A stretch of 64,000 bases of DNA from PALSA-612 sp963765295. GTDB lineage: Bacteria > Actinomycetota > Thermoleophilia > Gaiellales > Gaiellaceae. The notes below the pieces were generated by a model. That model had not been told where the DNA came from. It saw only the letters and a program-made list of their open reading frames with translations, and made no database searches. Of this stretch, positions 44,553-53,710 are shown one piece after another. Where the stretch lies: positions 1,240,001-1,304,000 of the forward strand of contig CAVXVO010000005.1 in assembly GCA_963765295.1 (NCBI GenBank), given 5' to 3'. Made by a program: the position numbers and the translations under genes. The stretch's first letter is position 1. Each line of letters starts with the position of its first letter.

Positions 44553-45769
44553 CTAGGTCGTAACGGGTACCCCTGCGCCCCGCAAACATGCGTCGAGGAA
44601 GCGCGCGGGGCTGACGGAGGAGCAGGCGGCCCGACGGCCGGGCGTGTCAGGTGGAGCGTGCCGAGGATCGTCCCGATCCCCTGGTAGCAGTAGCCCTTGA
44701 GCCCGGCGTCGACCTGCCTGCAGAGCACGGAGGCCTGACGGCCGCCCGCGTAGTTCGAGGTCATGTCGCGGACGGCGCCGTAGATGCACTCGCCCTCCCA
44801 GCTTCCCGGTCAGCTTGCAGAGCACGCGGTCGCGCGCCGGATTCTGGCGCGTCGTGCCGTCGGCGTCGCGGCCGTAGGACTGGAAGCAGGTCGAGACCCA
44901 GCTGCGTCTCGACGTGCGCGCAGATCCTCGCCGTCGCGGCCCAGTTGTAGCCGTTCGCAGCCAGGACCCTCGACGTGACCATCAGGTAGCAGTAGAGCCG
45001 GTGGCCCTTCGTGACCTTCGCGTCGCACGGGTAGACGAGATCGTCCGGCTTCACCCACGTCGTCTTGAAGCCGATGGACGTGCCGTTCGCCGCGTTGACG
45101 TTCTCCATGTAGACGCCGCCCGTACACGAGGTCTGGTCCCAGCTCGTCTGCAGCTTGTCGCAGACGCGGAGCGCGAACGGCAGGTCGTAGCCGGTCGAGA
45201 TCATCAGCCCGTGGCCGAGCCCGTGCACGCACTGGTAGAGGAGCCACTGGTCGCTCTGCAGCCTCGGACTGGCGCAGACGCGCCGCGCCGCCTTGATCAG
45301 CCCACTTTCCGTGGAGATCCCGTAGAAGGCGCGCTCGAGGATCCCGTGGTAGTAGCCGGACCAGCAGATCGAGCAGCCCGCCGCGAACGCCTCCGGGATG
45401 TTGCCGTGGTCGCGGACGAGCGAGGCCGATCCGATCTTGTGGGCGATCCGGTGGCAGCCGGCCTCGATCGCCTTGTTGACGGCCATCTCGTGCGCGAACA
45501 GCGCGAGCGCGGCCTTCGGCCCCTGGTAGTAGGCGACGTTCCCGAACGCCTGCTCGTAGCAGAGCTGTGCGTTGCAGTCCGAGAGCTTCGTGCCGTCCGG
45601 CTTGAAGTTGCCGGCGATCGGGTGCATGTCGAGCGTGCCCGTCTGCTCCGGCTGGGCGGCCGCTCGACCACCTCCGCCGCCCGAGGCGATGCACGACGCC
45701 CGTCACCGCTCCGCCGACCGCGAGCGCGGCCACAACGGCGCCGATCAGGATCAGCCGCCGGTTCACCAC
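44553..45769 (-). CDS. Secreted protein with repeated Cys/His/Gly motifs, frame broken
   Basis: Not a family I recognise. N-terminal membrane anchor or signal (NRRLILIGAVVAALAVGGAV), then a helical repeat in which Cys, His and Gly recur: GCHRIAHKIGSA, CSICWSGYYHGILERA, YQCVHGLGHGLM, SCTGGVYMENV, LYCYLMVTSRVL, ECIYGAVRDM, GYCYQGIGTIL, and a final ACSSVSPARFLDACLRGAG. Each unit has roughly C-x-x-G-h-x-[HM]. About 405 residues if shifts near 45655, 44880, 44812 and 44630 are repaired. GTG start with TACCAT 5 nt upstream. Metal or haem binding by the repeats is possible. Confidence 0.6.
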
Positions 45770-45774
45770 GTCGA

Positions 45775-45780
45775 ATGGTA
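45775..45780 (-). promoter_or_regulatory. -10 element for the Cys/His-repeat gene
   Basis: Minus strand TACCAT, then 5 nt, then GTG-GTG; leaderless arrangement. Confidence 0.5.
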
Positions 45781-45800
45781 CGCGTCGATACGCTCGCTGG

Positions 45801-46365
45801 ATGTCCGTCGCGCCCCCGTCACCGCCGCTCTCCGACGGCGTCGTCGCCCTGCGACCCTGGCTGGAGCGCGACGTCGAGGCGATCGTGACGGCCTGCCGGG
45901 ACGAGGAGATCGCCTGGTGGCTCGACCAGGTGCCGCAGCCGTACGGCGAGGCCGACGCCCGCACGTACGTGGCACTGACGCGGCGCGGCTGGAAGGACGG
46001 GACGCACGCCGCGTTCGCGGTCACGGACGCGGGGACGGGCGAGGTGCTCGGCTCGGTCGGCATCCACTGGATCGACCGCGACGAGGGCGTCGCCGAGGTC
46101 GGCTACTGGGTGCGGCGGGAGGCGCGCGGCCGCGGCGTCGCGACGCGCGCCACGCGACTCGCGACCGGCTGGGCGACTGCGGAGCTGCGGCATGAAGCGG
46201 GTGCAGCTCCGCGCCGACAGCCGCAACGTCGCCTCGCAGCGAGTGGCCGAGGCCGCCGGCTTCCGCCGCGAAGGCGTCCTGCGCTCGGTGCGCTTCAACG
46301 CGCGCCAGGGCCGCCGCGTCGACTTCGTCGTCTACTCGCTGCTCGCCGACGAGCCGCCCGCGTAG
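45801..46365 (+). CDS. GNAT-family N-acetyltransferase (RimJ/RimL type), frame broken
   Basis: N-terminal VALRPWLERDVEAIVTACRD, EVLGSVGIHWIDRDEGVAEV, GYWVRREARGRGVATRATRL (the acetyl-CoA-binding R-G-x-G-x-A loop) in one frame; the end MKRVQLRADSRNVASQRVAE and AGFRREGVLRS in another. One extra base near 46185-46200 accounts for this. Restored length about 187. Family members acetylate ribosomal protein N-termini or small amines. ATG start, divergent from the Cys/His-repeat gene. Confidence 0.82.
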
Positions 46366-46412
46366 GCCTCCCGAAGCAGGCTCCGACCGGTTGGGCGCGA
46401 AGACTGAACGCC

Positions 46413-47249
46413 GTGGACACGCACGCGGCGATCGAACGGTTTCTCGCCTCGCCCGGGCTCGGAGAAGCGACCCGCCGCGCCTACCGGTTCGACCTCGAGC
46501 CGTTCTCCGCGTGGCTCGAGCGGCGCGGCGCCACGCTCGACGACGTCGACGCGGCCGTCCTTTCCGACTACGCCGCCGAGCTCGCGCGTGGCCGGCCGCG
46601 CCGGCTCACGCCCGCGACGATCGCGCGGCGGCTCGCCGCGGTCCGCTCGTTGCTTCGGTTCGCGCTCGGACCGGAGCGCGTGCCCGACGTCGCGCTCACG
46701 CCGCGCCGCCCGCGCCGCCTGCCCCAGGCGCCCAAGCTGGACGAGATCGAGCGGACGCTCGCGAGCTTCGACGGCGACGAGCCGCTCCAGCTTCGCAACC
46801 GGGCGCTCGTCGAGCTCGTCTACTCCGCGGGCCTCCGCAGCCACGAGGCGGTGGGGCTCGACCTCCGCGACGTCGACTTCGACACGGAGACGGTTCACGT
46901 GCACGGCAAGGGCGGCAAGGACCGCGTCGTGCCGCTCGGGGAGGAAGCCGCCTACCGCGTCGCCCGCTACCTCCGCGACGGGCGGCCGAAGCTCGCCGTG
47001 GGCGCGGAGAACGCGCTCTTCCTCTCGGCCCGCGGGCGGCGCCTCGACACGAGCACGCTGCGCCGGCTCGTCCCGCACCCGCACCGCCTCCGCCACGCGT
47101 TCGCGACGCACCTCATCGACGGCGGCGCCGACCTGCGCGTGATCCAGGAATTGCTCGGCCACAGCTCGCTCTCGACGACGCAGGTCTACAGCCACGTCGA
47201 CGGGCGACGCCTCCGCAGGGTCTACGACCGTGCCCATCCGCGATCCTGA
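46413..47249 (+). CDS. xerC: Tyrosine recombinase, XerC-like
   Basis: 278 residues. N-terminal SAM-like core-binding domain (AIERFLASPGLGEATRRAYR), catalytic domain with Arg in YSAGLRSHEAVGL, Lys in HGKGGKDRVVPL, HRLRHAFATHL, LLGHSSLSTTQVYSHV and Tyr. The segment between the second strand pair and HxLRH is shortened (STLRRLVPHPHRLRH), making it about 20 residues smaller than XerC. Resolves chromosome dimers at dif with XerD. GTG start. Overlaps the next gene by 20 nt, so the two are cotranscribed. Confidence 0.88.
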   Translation: MDTHAAIERFLASPGLGEATRRAYRFDLEPFSAWLERRGATLDDVDAAVLSDYAAELARGRPRRLTPATIARRLAAVRSLLRFALGPERVPDVALTPRRPRRLPQAPKLDEIERTLASFDGDEPLQLRNRALVELVYSAGLRSHEAVGLDLRDVDFDTETVHVHGKGGKDRVVPLGEEAAYRVARYLRDGRPKLAVGAENALFLSARGRRLDTSTLRRLVPHPHRLRHAFATHLIDGGADLRVIQELLGHSSLSTTQVYSHVDGRRLRRVYDRAHPRS

Positions 47250-48144
47250 GCTCCAGAGCTTCCTCGCCGTCTCCCGCGCGCGGCTCGCGCCGCGAACGGT
47301 GGAGAGCTACCGCCGCGACCTCGAGGACTTCGGACGCTGGCTCGGCTCCGGGATCGGCGGCGCCACGACCGAGGAGATCGAGAGCTACCTCGCCGACCTG
47401 CGCGCGGCCGGGCGGGCGGGCTCGACCCTCGCACGCCGGCTCGCCGCACTACGGTCGTTCTTCCGCCACCAGACGCTCGTCGGGGCGCGCGAGGACAACC
47501 CCGCCGCCGCGGTTTCCGCGCCCAAGCGCACCCGCGTGCTTCCGCGGACGCTCTCGCCGGGCGACGTCGAGCGCCTGATCGAGGCCGCCGCCGGCACGAC
47601 GCCGCGGGCGTTCCGCGACGGCGCGCTCGTCGAGCTGCTGTACGGGGCCGGGCTCCGCGTCAGCGAGGCCGTCGGCCTCGAACGCGCCGCGGTCGACCTC
47701 GACGAGCGGCTCGTCCGCTGCCTCGGCAAGGGCGGGAAGGAGCGGGTCGTCCCCATCGGACGCCGTGCCGCCGAGGCGTTGCGGCGCTATCTCGCCCGCG
47801 GGCGGCCCTTCCTCGACCGCCGCCATCGCCCGGAGCTCTTCCTCAACTCGCGCGGCGGGCCGCTCACGCGCGCCGGCGCCTTCCTGATCCTGCGCACGGT
47901 CGCCGAGCGGGCCGGGCTCGAGCCGGGTCGCGTCCACCCCCACCTCCTCCGCCACTCGTTCGCGACCCACCTGCTCGAGGGCGGCGCCGATCTCCGCTCG
48001 GTGCAGGAGATGCTCGGCCACGCCGACCTGGCGACGACCGAGCTCTACACCCACGTGACGGACAAGCGCCGCCGCGACGCGTACTTCGACGCGCACCCGC
48101 ACGCGCGCCGGCGGTCTACGCCTTCTGAGCCGCCCGCTTCCTGA
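47230..48144 (+). CDS. xerD: Tyrosine recombinase, XerD-like
   Basis: 304 residues with the complete R-K-H-R-H-Y set: LYGAGLRVSEAVGL, LGKGGKERVVPIG, HPHLLRHSFATHLLEGG, MLGHADLATTELYTHV. Second of an overlapping recombinase pair; the upstream partner is shorter, so the pair probably forms the heterotetramer at dif. No att sites, phage genes or excisionase nearby, arguing against an integrase of a mobile element. The 3' end overlaps the convergent HEAT gene by 29 nt. Confidence 0.92.
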   Translation: MPIRDPELQSFLAVSRARLAPRTVESYRRDLEDFGRWLGSGIGGATTEEIESYLADLRAAGRAGSTLARRLAALRSFFRHQTLVGAREDNPAAAVSAPKRTRVLPRTLSPGDVERLIEAAAGTTPRAFRDGALVELLYGAGLRVSEAVGLERAAVDLDERLVRCLGKGGKERVVPIGRRAAEALRRYLARGRPFLDRRHRPELFLNSRGGPLTRAGAFLILRTVAERAGLEPGRVHPHLLRHSFATHLLEGGADLRSVQEMLGHADLATTELYTHVTDKRRRDAYFDAHPHARRRSTPSEPPAS

Positions 48145-48616
48145 GCTGGGCGGCGACCTTCGTCGCGACCTCACGGAGGTCGCGGTCGGCGTCGTCGTCC
48201 TCCCCGAGACCTTCGAGCAGCACGATCGTCTCGCGCTGGGGCGAGCCGTTCCGGAGGCAGACGACCGCGAGCCGCCGCACCGCCTGGTTGTCGTCCGCGT
48301 TGACGAGCTTGTGGAGCAGGGGGCGCACGCCGTTGACGACACCCGGCGCGTCGCGGGAGAGCCGCTCCAGCGACACGAGCGCCGAGCCGCGCACCGACGG
48401 GCTCTCGTCCTCGAGGCCGCGCTGCAGGAGGTCGATCTTCTGGCGGAAGCGGAACTGCCCGATCGCCCGGTACGCGACCGCCCGCTCACGGTAGTCCGCG
48501 TAACGCGCGGCCGCCTCGATCTCGTCGCTCCACTCGGCGCGGAGCTTCGACAGCTCCTGCTCGGAGCCCGCTTCCGCGAGCGAATCGGCCTGCGCCGCCG
48601 CCTCGGCGAGCGTCAA
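48116..48616 (-). CDS. HEAT-repeat protein, TTG start
   Basis: 166 residues of paired helices: AYRAIGQFRFRQKIDLLQRG, SPSVRGSALVSLERLSRDA, NQAVRRLAVVCLRNGSPQRE, DLREVATKVAAQLRKRA. HEAT-type scaffold for protein contacts. TTG 48616 overlaps the gltA stop as TTGA, matching the 4-nt couplings in this genome, so it is cotranscribed with citrate synthase. Partner unknown. Confidence 0.78.
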   Translation of the reverse strand: MTLAEAAAQADSLAEAGSEQELSKLRAEWSDEIEAAARYADYRERAVAYRAIGQFRFRQKIDLLQRGLEDESPSVRGSALVSLERLSRDAPGVVNGVRPLLHKLVNADDNQAVRRLAVVCLRNGSPQRETIVLLEGLGEDDDADRDLREVATKVAAQLRKRAAQKA

Positions 48617-49698
48617 CTGACCGAGGCGAGACTGCGCGGGGCCGGCCCGATGTACGTGGCCGACGGACGGAACAGCCTGCCCGTGCGCTTCTGCTCGAGG
48701 ATGTGCGCCGACCAGCCGGCGACCCGCGAGCAGGCGAACATGGCCGGCGCGAGCGGCGGCGGGATCTCCGCGATGTCGAGGACGACCGCGGAGTAGTACT
48801 CGACGTTCGTCTTCAGCGGGCGCTCGGGATGGCGCCGCTCGAGCTCGGCCAGCGCTGCTTCCTCGAGCCGCTCGGCGACTTCGATCTGCGGCGAGCCCAG
48901 CTCGCGCGCCGTCTCCTTGAGAATCCGCGAGCGCGGATCCTCGGCGCGGTAGATGCGATGCCCGAAGCCCATGATCCGCCTGCCGGAGTCGAGGGTGTCC
49001 TTGACCCACTTGTCCGGATCGCCCATCGCGGTGACCTCCTCGAGCATCGGCTTCACGTACGCCGGCGCTCCCCCGTGCAGCGGGCCGGAGAGCGCTCCGA
49101 CCGCAGAGGAGAGTGCGGCGCCGCAGTCGGCCCCCGTGGAGGCGACGATGCGCGCGGCGAACGTCGACGCGTTCAGCCCGTGCTCGGCCGTGCAGATCCA
49201 GTAGGTGTCGATGGCGCGCACGGCCTTCGGGTCGGCTTCGCCGCGCCACTGGAGCAGGAACTTCTCGGCCGAGGTCTTCCCCTGGGCGACGACGCTCGCG
49301 GGAACCTCGTCCGTCTTCCCGTCCGCGAAGCGGGCCGAGCGCGCGACGATCCCCATCATCTGGGCCGACAGGCGGCCGAGGTCCTCGCGCGCCTGCTCGT
49401 CCGAGATCTCGTTCAGCTTGCCGAGCTTCCAGACGCCCGAGAAGCGGGCGGTCTCCGCCTGGAGGTCGGACGGCGCGTTTCCGGTCAGCCGCGCCGGCTC
49501 GTACGGCTCGGGCTCCGGCATCGCCGAGTGGAGGTCGTCGTCGACGAGGAGGCCCCAGACGTTCTCATAGGGGTAGTGGCCGACGAGGTCGTTGATGTCG
49601 ACGCCGCGATACCGAAGCACGCCGCCGTCCCGATCGGGCTCGGCGATCTCCGTCTCGACCGCGACGATGCCTTCCAGGCCCGGCTTGAAATCGCTCAT
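48613..49698 (-). CDS. gltA: Citrate synthase (citrate/2-methylcitrate synthase family)
   Basis: 361 residues. Starts KPGLEGIVAVETEIAEPDRD and RYRGVDINDLVG (type I-like small subunit form). Catalytic His in TAEHGLNASTFAARI, second His in GFGHRIYRAEDPR, and the C-terminal Arg region WSAHILEQ. Condenses acetyl-CoA and oxaloacetate; 2-methylcitrate activity cannot be excluded. TAGATT lies 10 nt before the ATG with no Shine-Dalgarno. Divergent from icd. Confidence 0.94.
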   Translation of the reverse strand: MSDFKPGLEGIVAVETEIAEPDRDGGVLRYRGVDINDLVGHYPYENVWGLLVDDDLHSAMPEPEPYEPARLTGNAPSDLQAETARFSGVWKLGKLNEISDEQAREDLGRLSAQMMGIVARSARFADGKTDEVPASVVAQGKTSAEKFLLQWRGEADPKAVRAIDTYWICTAEHGLNASTFAARIVASTGADCGAALSSAVGALSGPLHGGAPAYVKPMLEEVTAMGDPDKWVKDTLDSGRRIMGFGHRIYRAEDPRSRILKETARELGSPQIEVAERLEEAALAELERRHPERPLKTNVEYYSAVVLDIAEIPPPLAPAMFACSRVAGWSAHILEQKRTGRLFRPSATYIGPAPRSLASVS

Positions 49699-49708
49699 TC
49701 TTCGACGG

Positions 49709-49747
49709 AATCTACCGGACGGCCGGTCGGGGGAGAGCCGGTAAAGT
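49709..49747. promoter_or_regulatory. Divergent promoters of gltA (-) and icd-mdh (+)
   Basis: Minus strand TAGATT (49714-49709), 10 nt from the gltA ATG; plus strand TAAAGT (49742-49747), 7 nt from the icd ATG. The two TCA operons are therefore driven back to back from a 56-bp region. Confidence 0.6.
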
Positions 49748-49754
49748 CGATGCG

Positions 49755-50843
49755 ATGGCCCACCGCGTCACCCTCGTGCCCGGCGACGGGACCGGGCCCG
49801 AACTGACCGAGGCGGCGCGGCGCGTACTCGAGGCGACGGGCGTCGAGTTCGAGTGGGACGTGAAGGAGGCCGGCGTCGACGTGATGGAGTCGGCCGGCAC
49901 GCCGCTGCCCGACGACACGCTCGACTCGATCCGCCGGAACAAGATCGCGCTCAAGGGGCCGATCACGACGCCGATCGGCACGGGCTTCCGGTCGGTCAAC
50001 GTCGCGCTGCGCCACGAGCTCGGACTCTTTGCCTGCCTGCGCCCGTGCAAGACGTATCCGGGCGTGCGCTCCCGCTACGAAGGCGTCGACGTCGTGATCG
50101 TCCGCGAGAACACGGAGGACCTGTACGCGGGCATCGAGTTCACGTCCGGAAGCGCCGACGCGCAGCGCGTGATCGAGACGCTGAACGGCCTGCAGCCGAA
50201 GCACATCGCGGAGTCGAGCGGGCTCTCGATCAAGCCGATCAGCCCCGAAGCCTCGGAGCGGATCATCCGCTACGCCTTCGAGTACGCGCAGGCGCACGGC
50301 CGCCGGGCGGTGCACTGCATCACGAAGGCGAACATCATGAAGCACACGGACGGCCTGTTCCTGTCGGTGTTCCGGAACGTGGCCGGCGACTACCCGGACG
50401 TGGAGCCGCGCGAGAACCTGGTCGACGCGCTCTGCATGGGCCTCGTGCAGCGGCCCGAGGAGTTCGACGTCCTCGTACTGCCGAACCTCTACGGAGACAT
50501 CATCAGCGACCTGACCGCCGGCCTCGTCGGCGGCCTCGGCGTCGCTCCGGGCGCCAACGTCGGCGCCGACTCGGCCGTGTTCGAGGCGACCCACGGCTCC
50601 GCCCCGAAGTACAAGGGGCAGAACAAGGTCAACCCGATCGCCATGATCCTTTCCGGCAAGCTCATGCTCGAGCACATCGGCGAGCCGGGTGCCGCCGTGC
50701 GGCTGGAGAAGGCCGTCGCAGACGTGATCCGCGAGGGCAAGCACGTCACCTACGACATGAAGCCGAGTCGCGACGACCCGACCGCCGTCGGGACGAGCGA
50801 CGTGGCCGACGCAATCATCGAGAAGCTGGAGGCAACCGTCTGA
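49755..50843 (+). CDS. icd: Isocitrate dehydrogenase, NAD-type (isocitrate/isopropylmalate family)
   Basis: 362 residues. VTLVPGDGTGPELTEAARRV, substrate Ser/Arg site FRSVNVALRHELGLFACLRP, VRENTEDLYAGIE, metal site NLYGDIISDLTAGLVGGLGV and ATHGSAPKYKGQNKVNPIA. The FRSVNVALR motif is that of isocitrate dehydrogenases, not isopropylmalate dehydrogenase. The coenzyme pocket near HGSAP lacks the NADP set that I would expect, suggesting NAD use. Leaderless ATG. Overlaps mdh by 1 nt. Confidence 0.9.
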   Translation: MAHRVTLVPGDGTGPELTEAARRVLEATGVEFEWDVKEAGVDVMESAGTPLPDDTLDSIRRNKIALKGPITTPIGTGFRSVNVALRHELGLFACLRPCKTYPGVRSRYEGVDVVIVRENTEDLYAGIEFTSGSADAQRVIETLNGLQPKHIAESSGLSIKPISPEASERIIRYAFEYAQAHGRRAVHCITKANIMKHTDGLFLSVFRNVAGDYPDVEPRENLVDALCMGLVQRPEEFDVLVLPNLYGDIISDLTAGLVGGLGVAPGANVGADSAVFEATHGSAPKYKGQNKVNPIAMILSGKLMLEHIGEPGAAVRLEKAVADVIREGKHVTYDMKPSRDDPTAVGTSDVADAIIEKLEATV

Positions 50844-51814
50844 TGGCCGAACTGGACAAGGGCTACCACGACTTCAAGCCGGCCAAGGGCCGCAAGAAGG
50901 TCACCGTCATCGGCGCCGGCAACGTCGGCACCACCGCGGCGCAGGAGGTCGCGCGCCGCGACTACGCCGACGTCCTGCTCGTCGACATCATCGAGAACCT
51001 GCCCCAGGGCAAGGCGCTCGACCTGAACGAGGCCGGCCCCGTGCTCGGGTACGAGCCGACGATCGTCGGCACGAACGGCTACGAGGACACCGCGGGCTCC
51101 GACGTGATCGTCGTCACCTCGGGCAAGCCGCGCTCGCCCGGAATGAGCCGCGACGACCTCGTGACGACGAACGAGAACATCGTCGGCGCCGTCACCCGCG
51201 CCGCGGTCGCCGAGTCGCCCGAGGCCATCGTCGTCGTCGTCACCAATCCGCTCGACGCGATGTGCCATGTCGCCAGGCACGCGTCCGGGTTTCCGAAGGA
51301 GCGTGTGTTCGGCATGGCGGGGATCCTCGACACGGCGCGCTTCCGGGCCTTCATCGCCTGGGAGACCGGCGCGTCGGCCAAGGACGTCCAGGCCGTCGTC
51401 CTTGGCGGCCACGGCGACCAGATGGTGCCGGTCGTCTCGGCGACGACCGTCGGCGGCGTCCCGCTGTCGCAGCTCGTCTCCGCCGACCGGATCGAGGCGA
51501 TGGTGGAGCGCACCCGCAAGGGCGGCGGCGAGGTCGTGAACCTGCTCGGCACGTCCGCCTGGTATGCGCCCGGCGCGGCCGTGGCGCAGATGGTCGACTC
51601 GATCCTCCTCGACCAGAAGCGCGTGCTCCCGTGCACGGCGCTGCTCGAGGGCGAGTACGGCATCGACGGCCTGTACATGGGCGTTCCCGTCAAGCTCGGC
51701 TCGAAGGGCGTCGAGGAGATCGTCGAGCTCGAGCTGACAGGCGACGAGCAGGCGGCGCTCGCTTCGTCCGCGGACGCGGTGCGCGAGGTCGTCGGCGTGC
51801 TGAGCCTCGCTTGA
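50843..51814 (+). CDS. mdh: Malate dehydrogenase (LDH-like type)
   Basis: 323 residues with a 20-residue extension before VTVIGAGNVGTTAAQEVARR. Asp in LLVDIIENLPQGKALD gives NAD preference; substrate Arg in SGKPRSPGMSRDDLV, with R-x4-R spacing; catalytic His in VVLGGHGDQMVPVVS. Interconverts malate and oxaloacetate. ATG overlaps the icd stop (TGATG). Confidence 0.95.
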   Translation: MAELDKGYHDFKPAKGRKKVTVIGAGNVGTTAAQEVARRDYADVLLVDIIENLPQGKALDLNEAGPVLGYEPTIVGTNGYEDTAGSDVIVVTSGKPRSPGMSRDDLVTTNENIVGAVTRAAVAESPEAIVVVVTNPLDAMCHVARHASGFPKERVFGMAGILDTARFRAFIAWETGASAKDVQAVVLGGHGDQMVPVVSATTVGGVPLSQLVSADRIEAMVERTRKGGGEVVNLLGTSAWYAPGAAVAQMVDSILLDQKRVLPCTALLEGEYGIDGLYMGVPVKLGSKGVEEIVELELTGDEQAALASSADAVREVVGVLSLA

Positions 51815-52560
51815 ACCTCGGCCTCGACGGCCGGACGGCGATCGTCTGCGGAGCCTCCTCGGGCATGGGGCTCGCGATCGCGGAAGCCCTCGTCGGGGAG
51901 GGCGCGAACGTGGCCATGTTCGCGCGGCGCCGTGACCTGCTCGAGCGCGAGGCCGAACGGCTCGGCGCGCTCTCCGTCCGCGGCGACCTCACCGTTCCCG
52001 GCGACCTGGAGAAGCTCGTCGAACGAACCGTCGAGGCGTTCGGGGGCATCGACGTGCTCGTGAACAACGGCGGGGGCCCACCGCCCGGCCCGGCCGTCGG
52101 CGCGGACGCGGAAGCGTTCGAGAACGCCATCGAGCTGCTGCTCCTCCCCGTCGTCAGGCTGACGAACCTCTGCCTCCCGCACCTCGAGCGCTCGGGCCGC
52201 GGACGCGTCGTCAATATCGAGTCGAGCTCGGTGCGCGAGCCGATCGACGGGCTCGCGCTCTCGAACGCCGTGCGCCCGGGCGTGGTCGGCTGGGCGAAGA
52301 CGCTCGCCCGCGAGGTCGGCCCGATGGGAATCACCGTCAACTCGATCGCTCCCGGCCAGATCGACACCGACCGGCTGGCCCAGCTCTACGCGGGCAACGA
52401 GACCTTCCGCGAGCAGGCCGAGGCGAGGATCCCGCTCCGCCGCTTCGGAACCCCGGCCGAGATCGCCCGTGTCGTCTGCTTCCTCGCGTCCGACCAGGCG
52501 AGCTACGTCACCGGCGCGGTCGTGCCGGTCGACGGCGGCCTGACCCGCTCGTTGCTCTGA
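51811..52560 (+). CDS. SDR-family protein lacking the Tyr-x3-Lys pair, TTG start
   Basis: 249 residues. NAD motif VCGASSGMGLAIAEAL, NNGGGPPPGP, Ser in NIESSSV, and the C-terminal TGAVVPVDGG. The catalytic Y-x-x-x-K reads LSNAVRPGV, so both residues are missing. This divergent SDR subgroup (with LSNxxR) is known in other bacteria as 3-oxoacyl-ACP reductase-like proteins of uncertain activity. TTG 51811 overlaps the mdh stop (TTGA), so it belongs to the icd-mdh operon. Confidence 0.85.
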   Translation: MNLGLDGRTAIVCGASSGMGLAIAEALVGEGANVAMFARRRDLLEREAERLGALSVRGDLTVPGDLEKLVERTVEAFGGIDVLVNNGGGPPPGPAVGADAEAFENAIELLLLPVVRLTNLCLPHLERSGRGRVVNIESSSVREPIDGLALSNAVRPGVVGWAKTLAREVGPMGITVNSIAPGQIDTDRLAQLYAGNETFREQAEARIPLRRFGTPAEIARVVCFLASDQASYVTGAVVPVDGGLTRSLL

Positions 52561-52562
52561 AC

Positions 52563-53573
52563 GTGCGCAGGCTCGTGAAGTGGCTCGTCGTCGCGGTCGT
52601 CGTCGCGGCGGCCGTCACGGGTGTCGTGCTCTGGCGCTACCCGTCCGGCACCTACGTGCTCGTGCCGGACAAGGCCCACCCGGCCGCCGCGGTCGTCCAG
52701 GTCGAGCACGCGAAGCCCGACCACGACGGAGGCAGCATCTACTTCCTCGACGTGATCGAGCGCAAGGCGACGCTGCTCGAGGACATGTTCCACGGAGTCG
52801 CCGGCGACGGAGCCACGTTCGTCCCGGTCTCGCAGATCCGCCCGACCGGAGTCAGCGAGTCGCAGAGCGAGCAGGTCGACCTCGAACAGATGGCCCTCTC
52901 GCAACAGATCGCAGCCGCGGTCGGCGAACGGGCGCTCGGCTACAAGGTCACGACCAACCCGAGCGGAGCGCGCGTCGTGGCAATCGCGGGAGGCGCGCCG
53001 GCCGATGGGAAACTGCTGCCGGGCGACGTGATCGTCTCCGTCGACGGTCATCCGGTGCGGACGTCGAACGCAGCCCGCGCGCTTCTTCGCCACCGCCGTC
53101 CAGGGGCGAGTGTCACGCTCGGCGTTCGCAACAAGTCGGGGCTCCGGACGGTCACCATGAAGACGATCGCCGATCCGAGCGATCATTCGATTCCGATCGT
53201 CGGCATTGCGATCGACCAGGCGGCGCAGATCCATCTGCCGGTGCCGGTGAACATCCAGACCGGCAACATCGGCGGGCCGTCGGCCGGGCTCGCGTTCGCG
53301 CTCGAGGTGATGGAGAAGCTCGGCAAGAACGTCGACCGCGGCTACAAGGTCGCGGCCACCGGCGAGATCTTCCTCGACGGCGCCGTGGGCCCGATCGGCG
53401 GTGCGAAGCAGAAGATCTTCGGTGCCCGGAAGTCGGGTGTTGACATCATGCTCGTGCCCGCTGGGGATAACGCCAAGATCGCCAAGCGGTATGCCGGACA
53501 TGTCCGCGTGATCCCTGTGGAGAGTTTTCGACAGGCGTTGCACGCGTTGGCAACATTGCCGCCCAAACGCTGA
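52563..53573 (+). CDS. Membrane-anchored Lon-like serine protease with PDZ domain (YlbL-type)
   Basis: 336 residues: one N-terminal membrane helix (RLVKWLVVAVVVAAAVTGVV), a PDZ domain (about 115-200: GARVVAIAGGAPADGKLLPG), and a Lon-type catalytic domain with Ser in GNIGGPSAGLAFALEV and Lys in GPIGGAKQKIFGARKSGV. No ATPase domain. In relatives it processes envelope or secretion substrates. GTG start 2 nt after the SDR stop, so it ends the icd operon. Confidence 0.92.
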   Translation: MRRLVKWLVVAVVVAAAVTGVVLWRYPSGTYVLVPDKAHPAAAVVQVEHAKPDHDGGSIYFLDVIERKATLLEDMFHGVAGDGATFVPVSQIRPTGVSESQSEQVDLEQMALSQQIAAAVGERALGYKVTTNPSGARVVAIAGGAPADGKLLPGDVIVSVDGHPVRTSNAARALLRHRRPGASVTLGVRNKSGLRTVTMKTIADPSDHSIPIVGIAIDQAAQIHLPVPVNIQTGNIGGPSAGLAFALEVMEKLGKNVDRGYKVAATGEIFLDGAVGPIGGAKQKIFGARKSGVDIMLVPAGDNAKIAKRYAGHVRVIPVESFRQALHALATLPPKR

Positions 53574-53638
53574 TCCCCGGCCCGGTTACGCCCGCCGGAA
53601 GTGCCCGCAACGAGCGACTTATTCGTGTTGCGGTCCCC

Positions 53639-53666
53639 TTGCATCACGCCCGGCGCGGCCTAAGAT
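53639..53666 (+). promoter_or_regulatory. Sigma70-type promoter
   Basis: TTGCAT at 53639-53644, 16-nt spacer, TAAGAT at 53661-53666, upstream of the small Cys-rich gene at 53711. One of few places here with both hexamers; implies a leader of about 40 nt. Confidence 0.6.
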
Positions 53667-53710
53667 CGTGCTCCTGTTCCAGCGGTCAGCCAACCCGAGC
53701 GAAAGAGACG

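Noticed and set aside
46413..48144. Integrase pair of an integrative element
   Set aside because: Both are standard Xer-type proteins, and there is no att duplication, excisionase, phage or conjugation gene in the surroundings.
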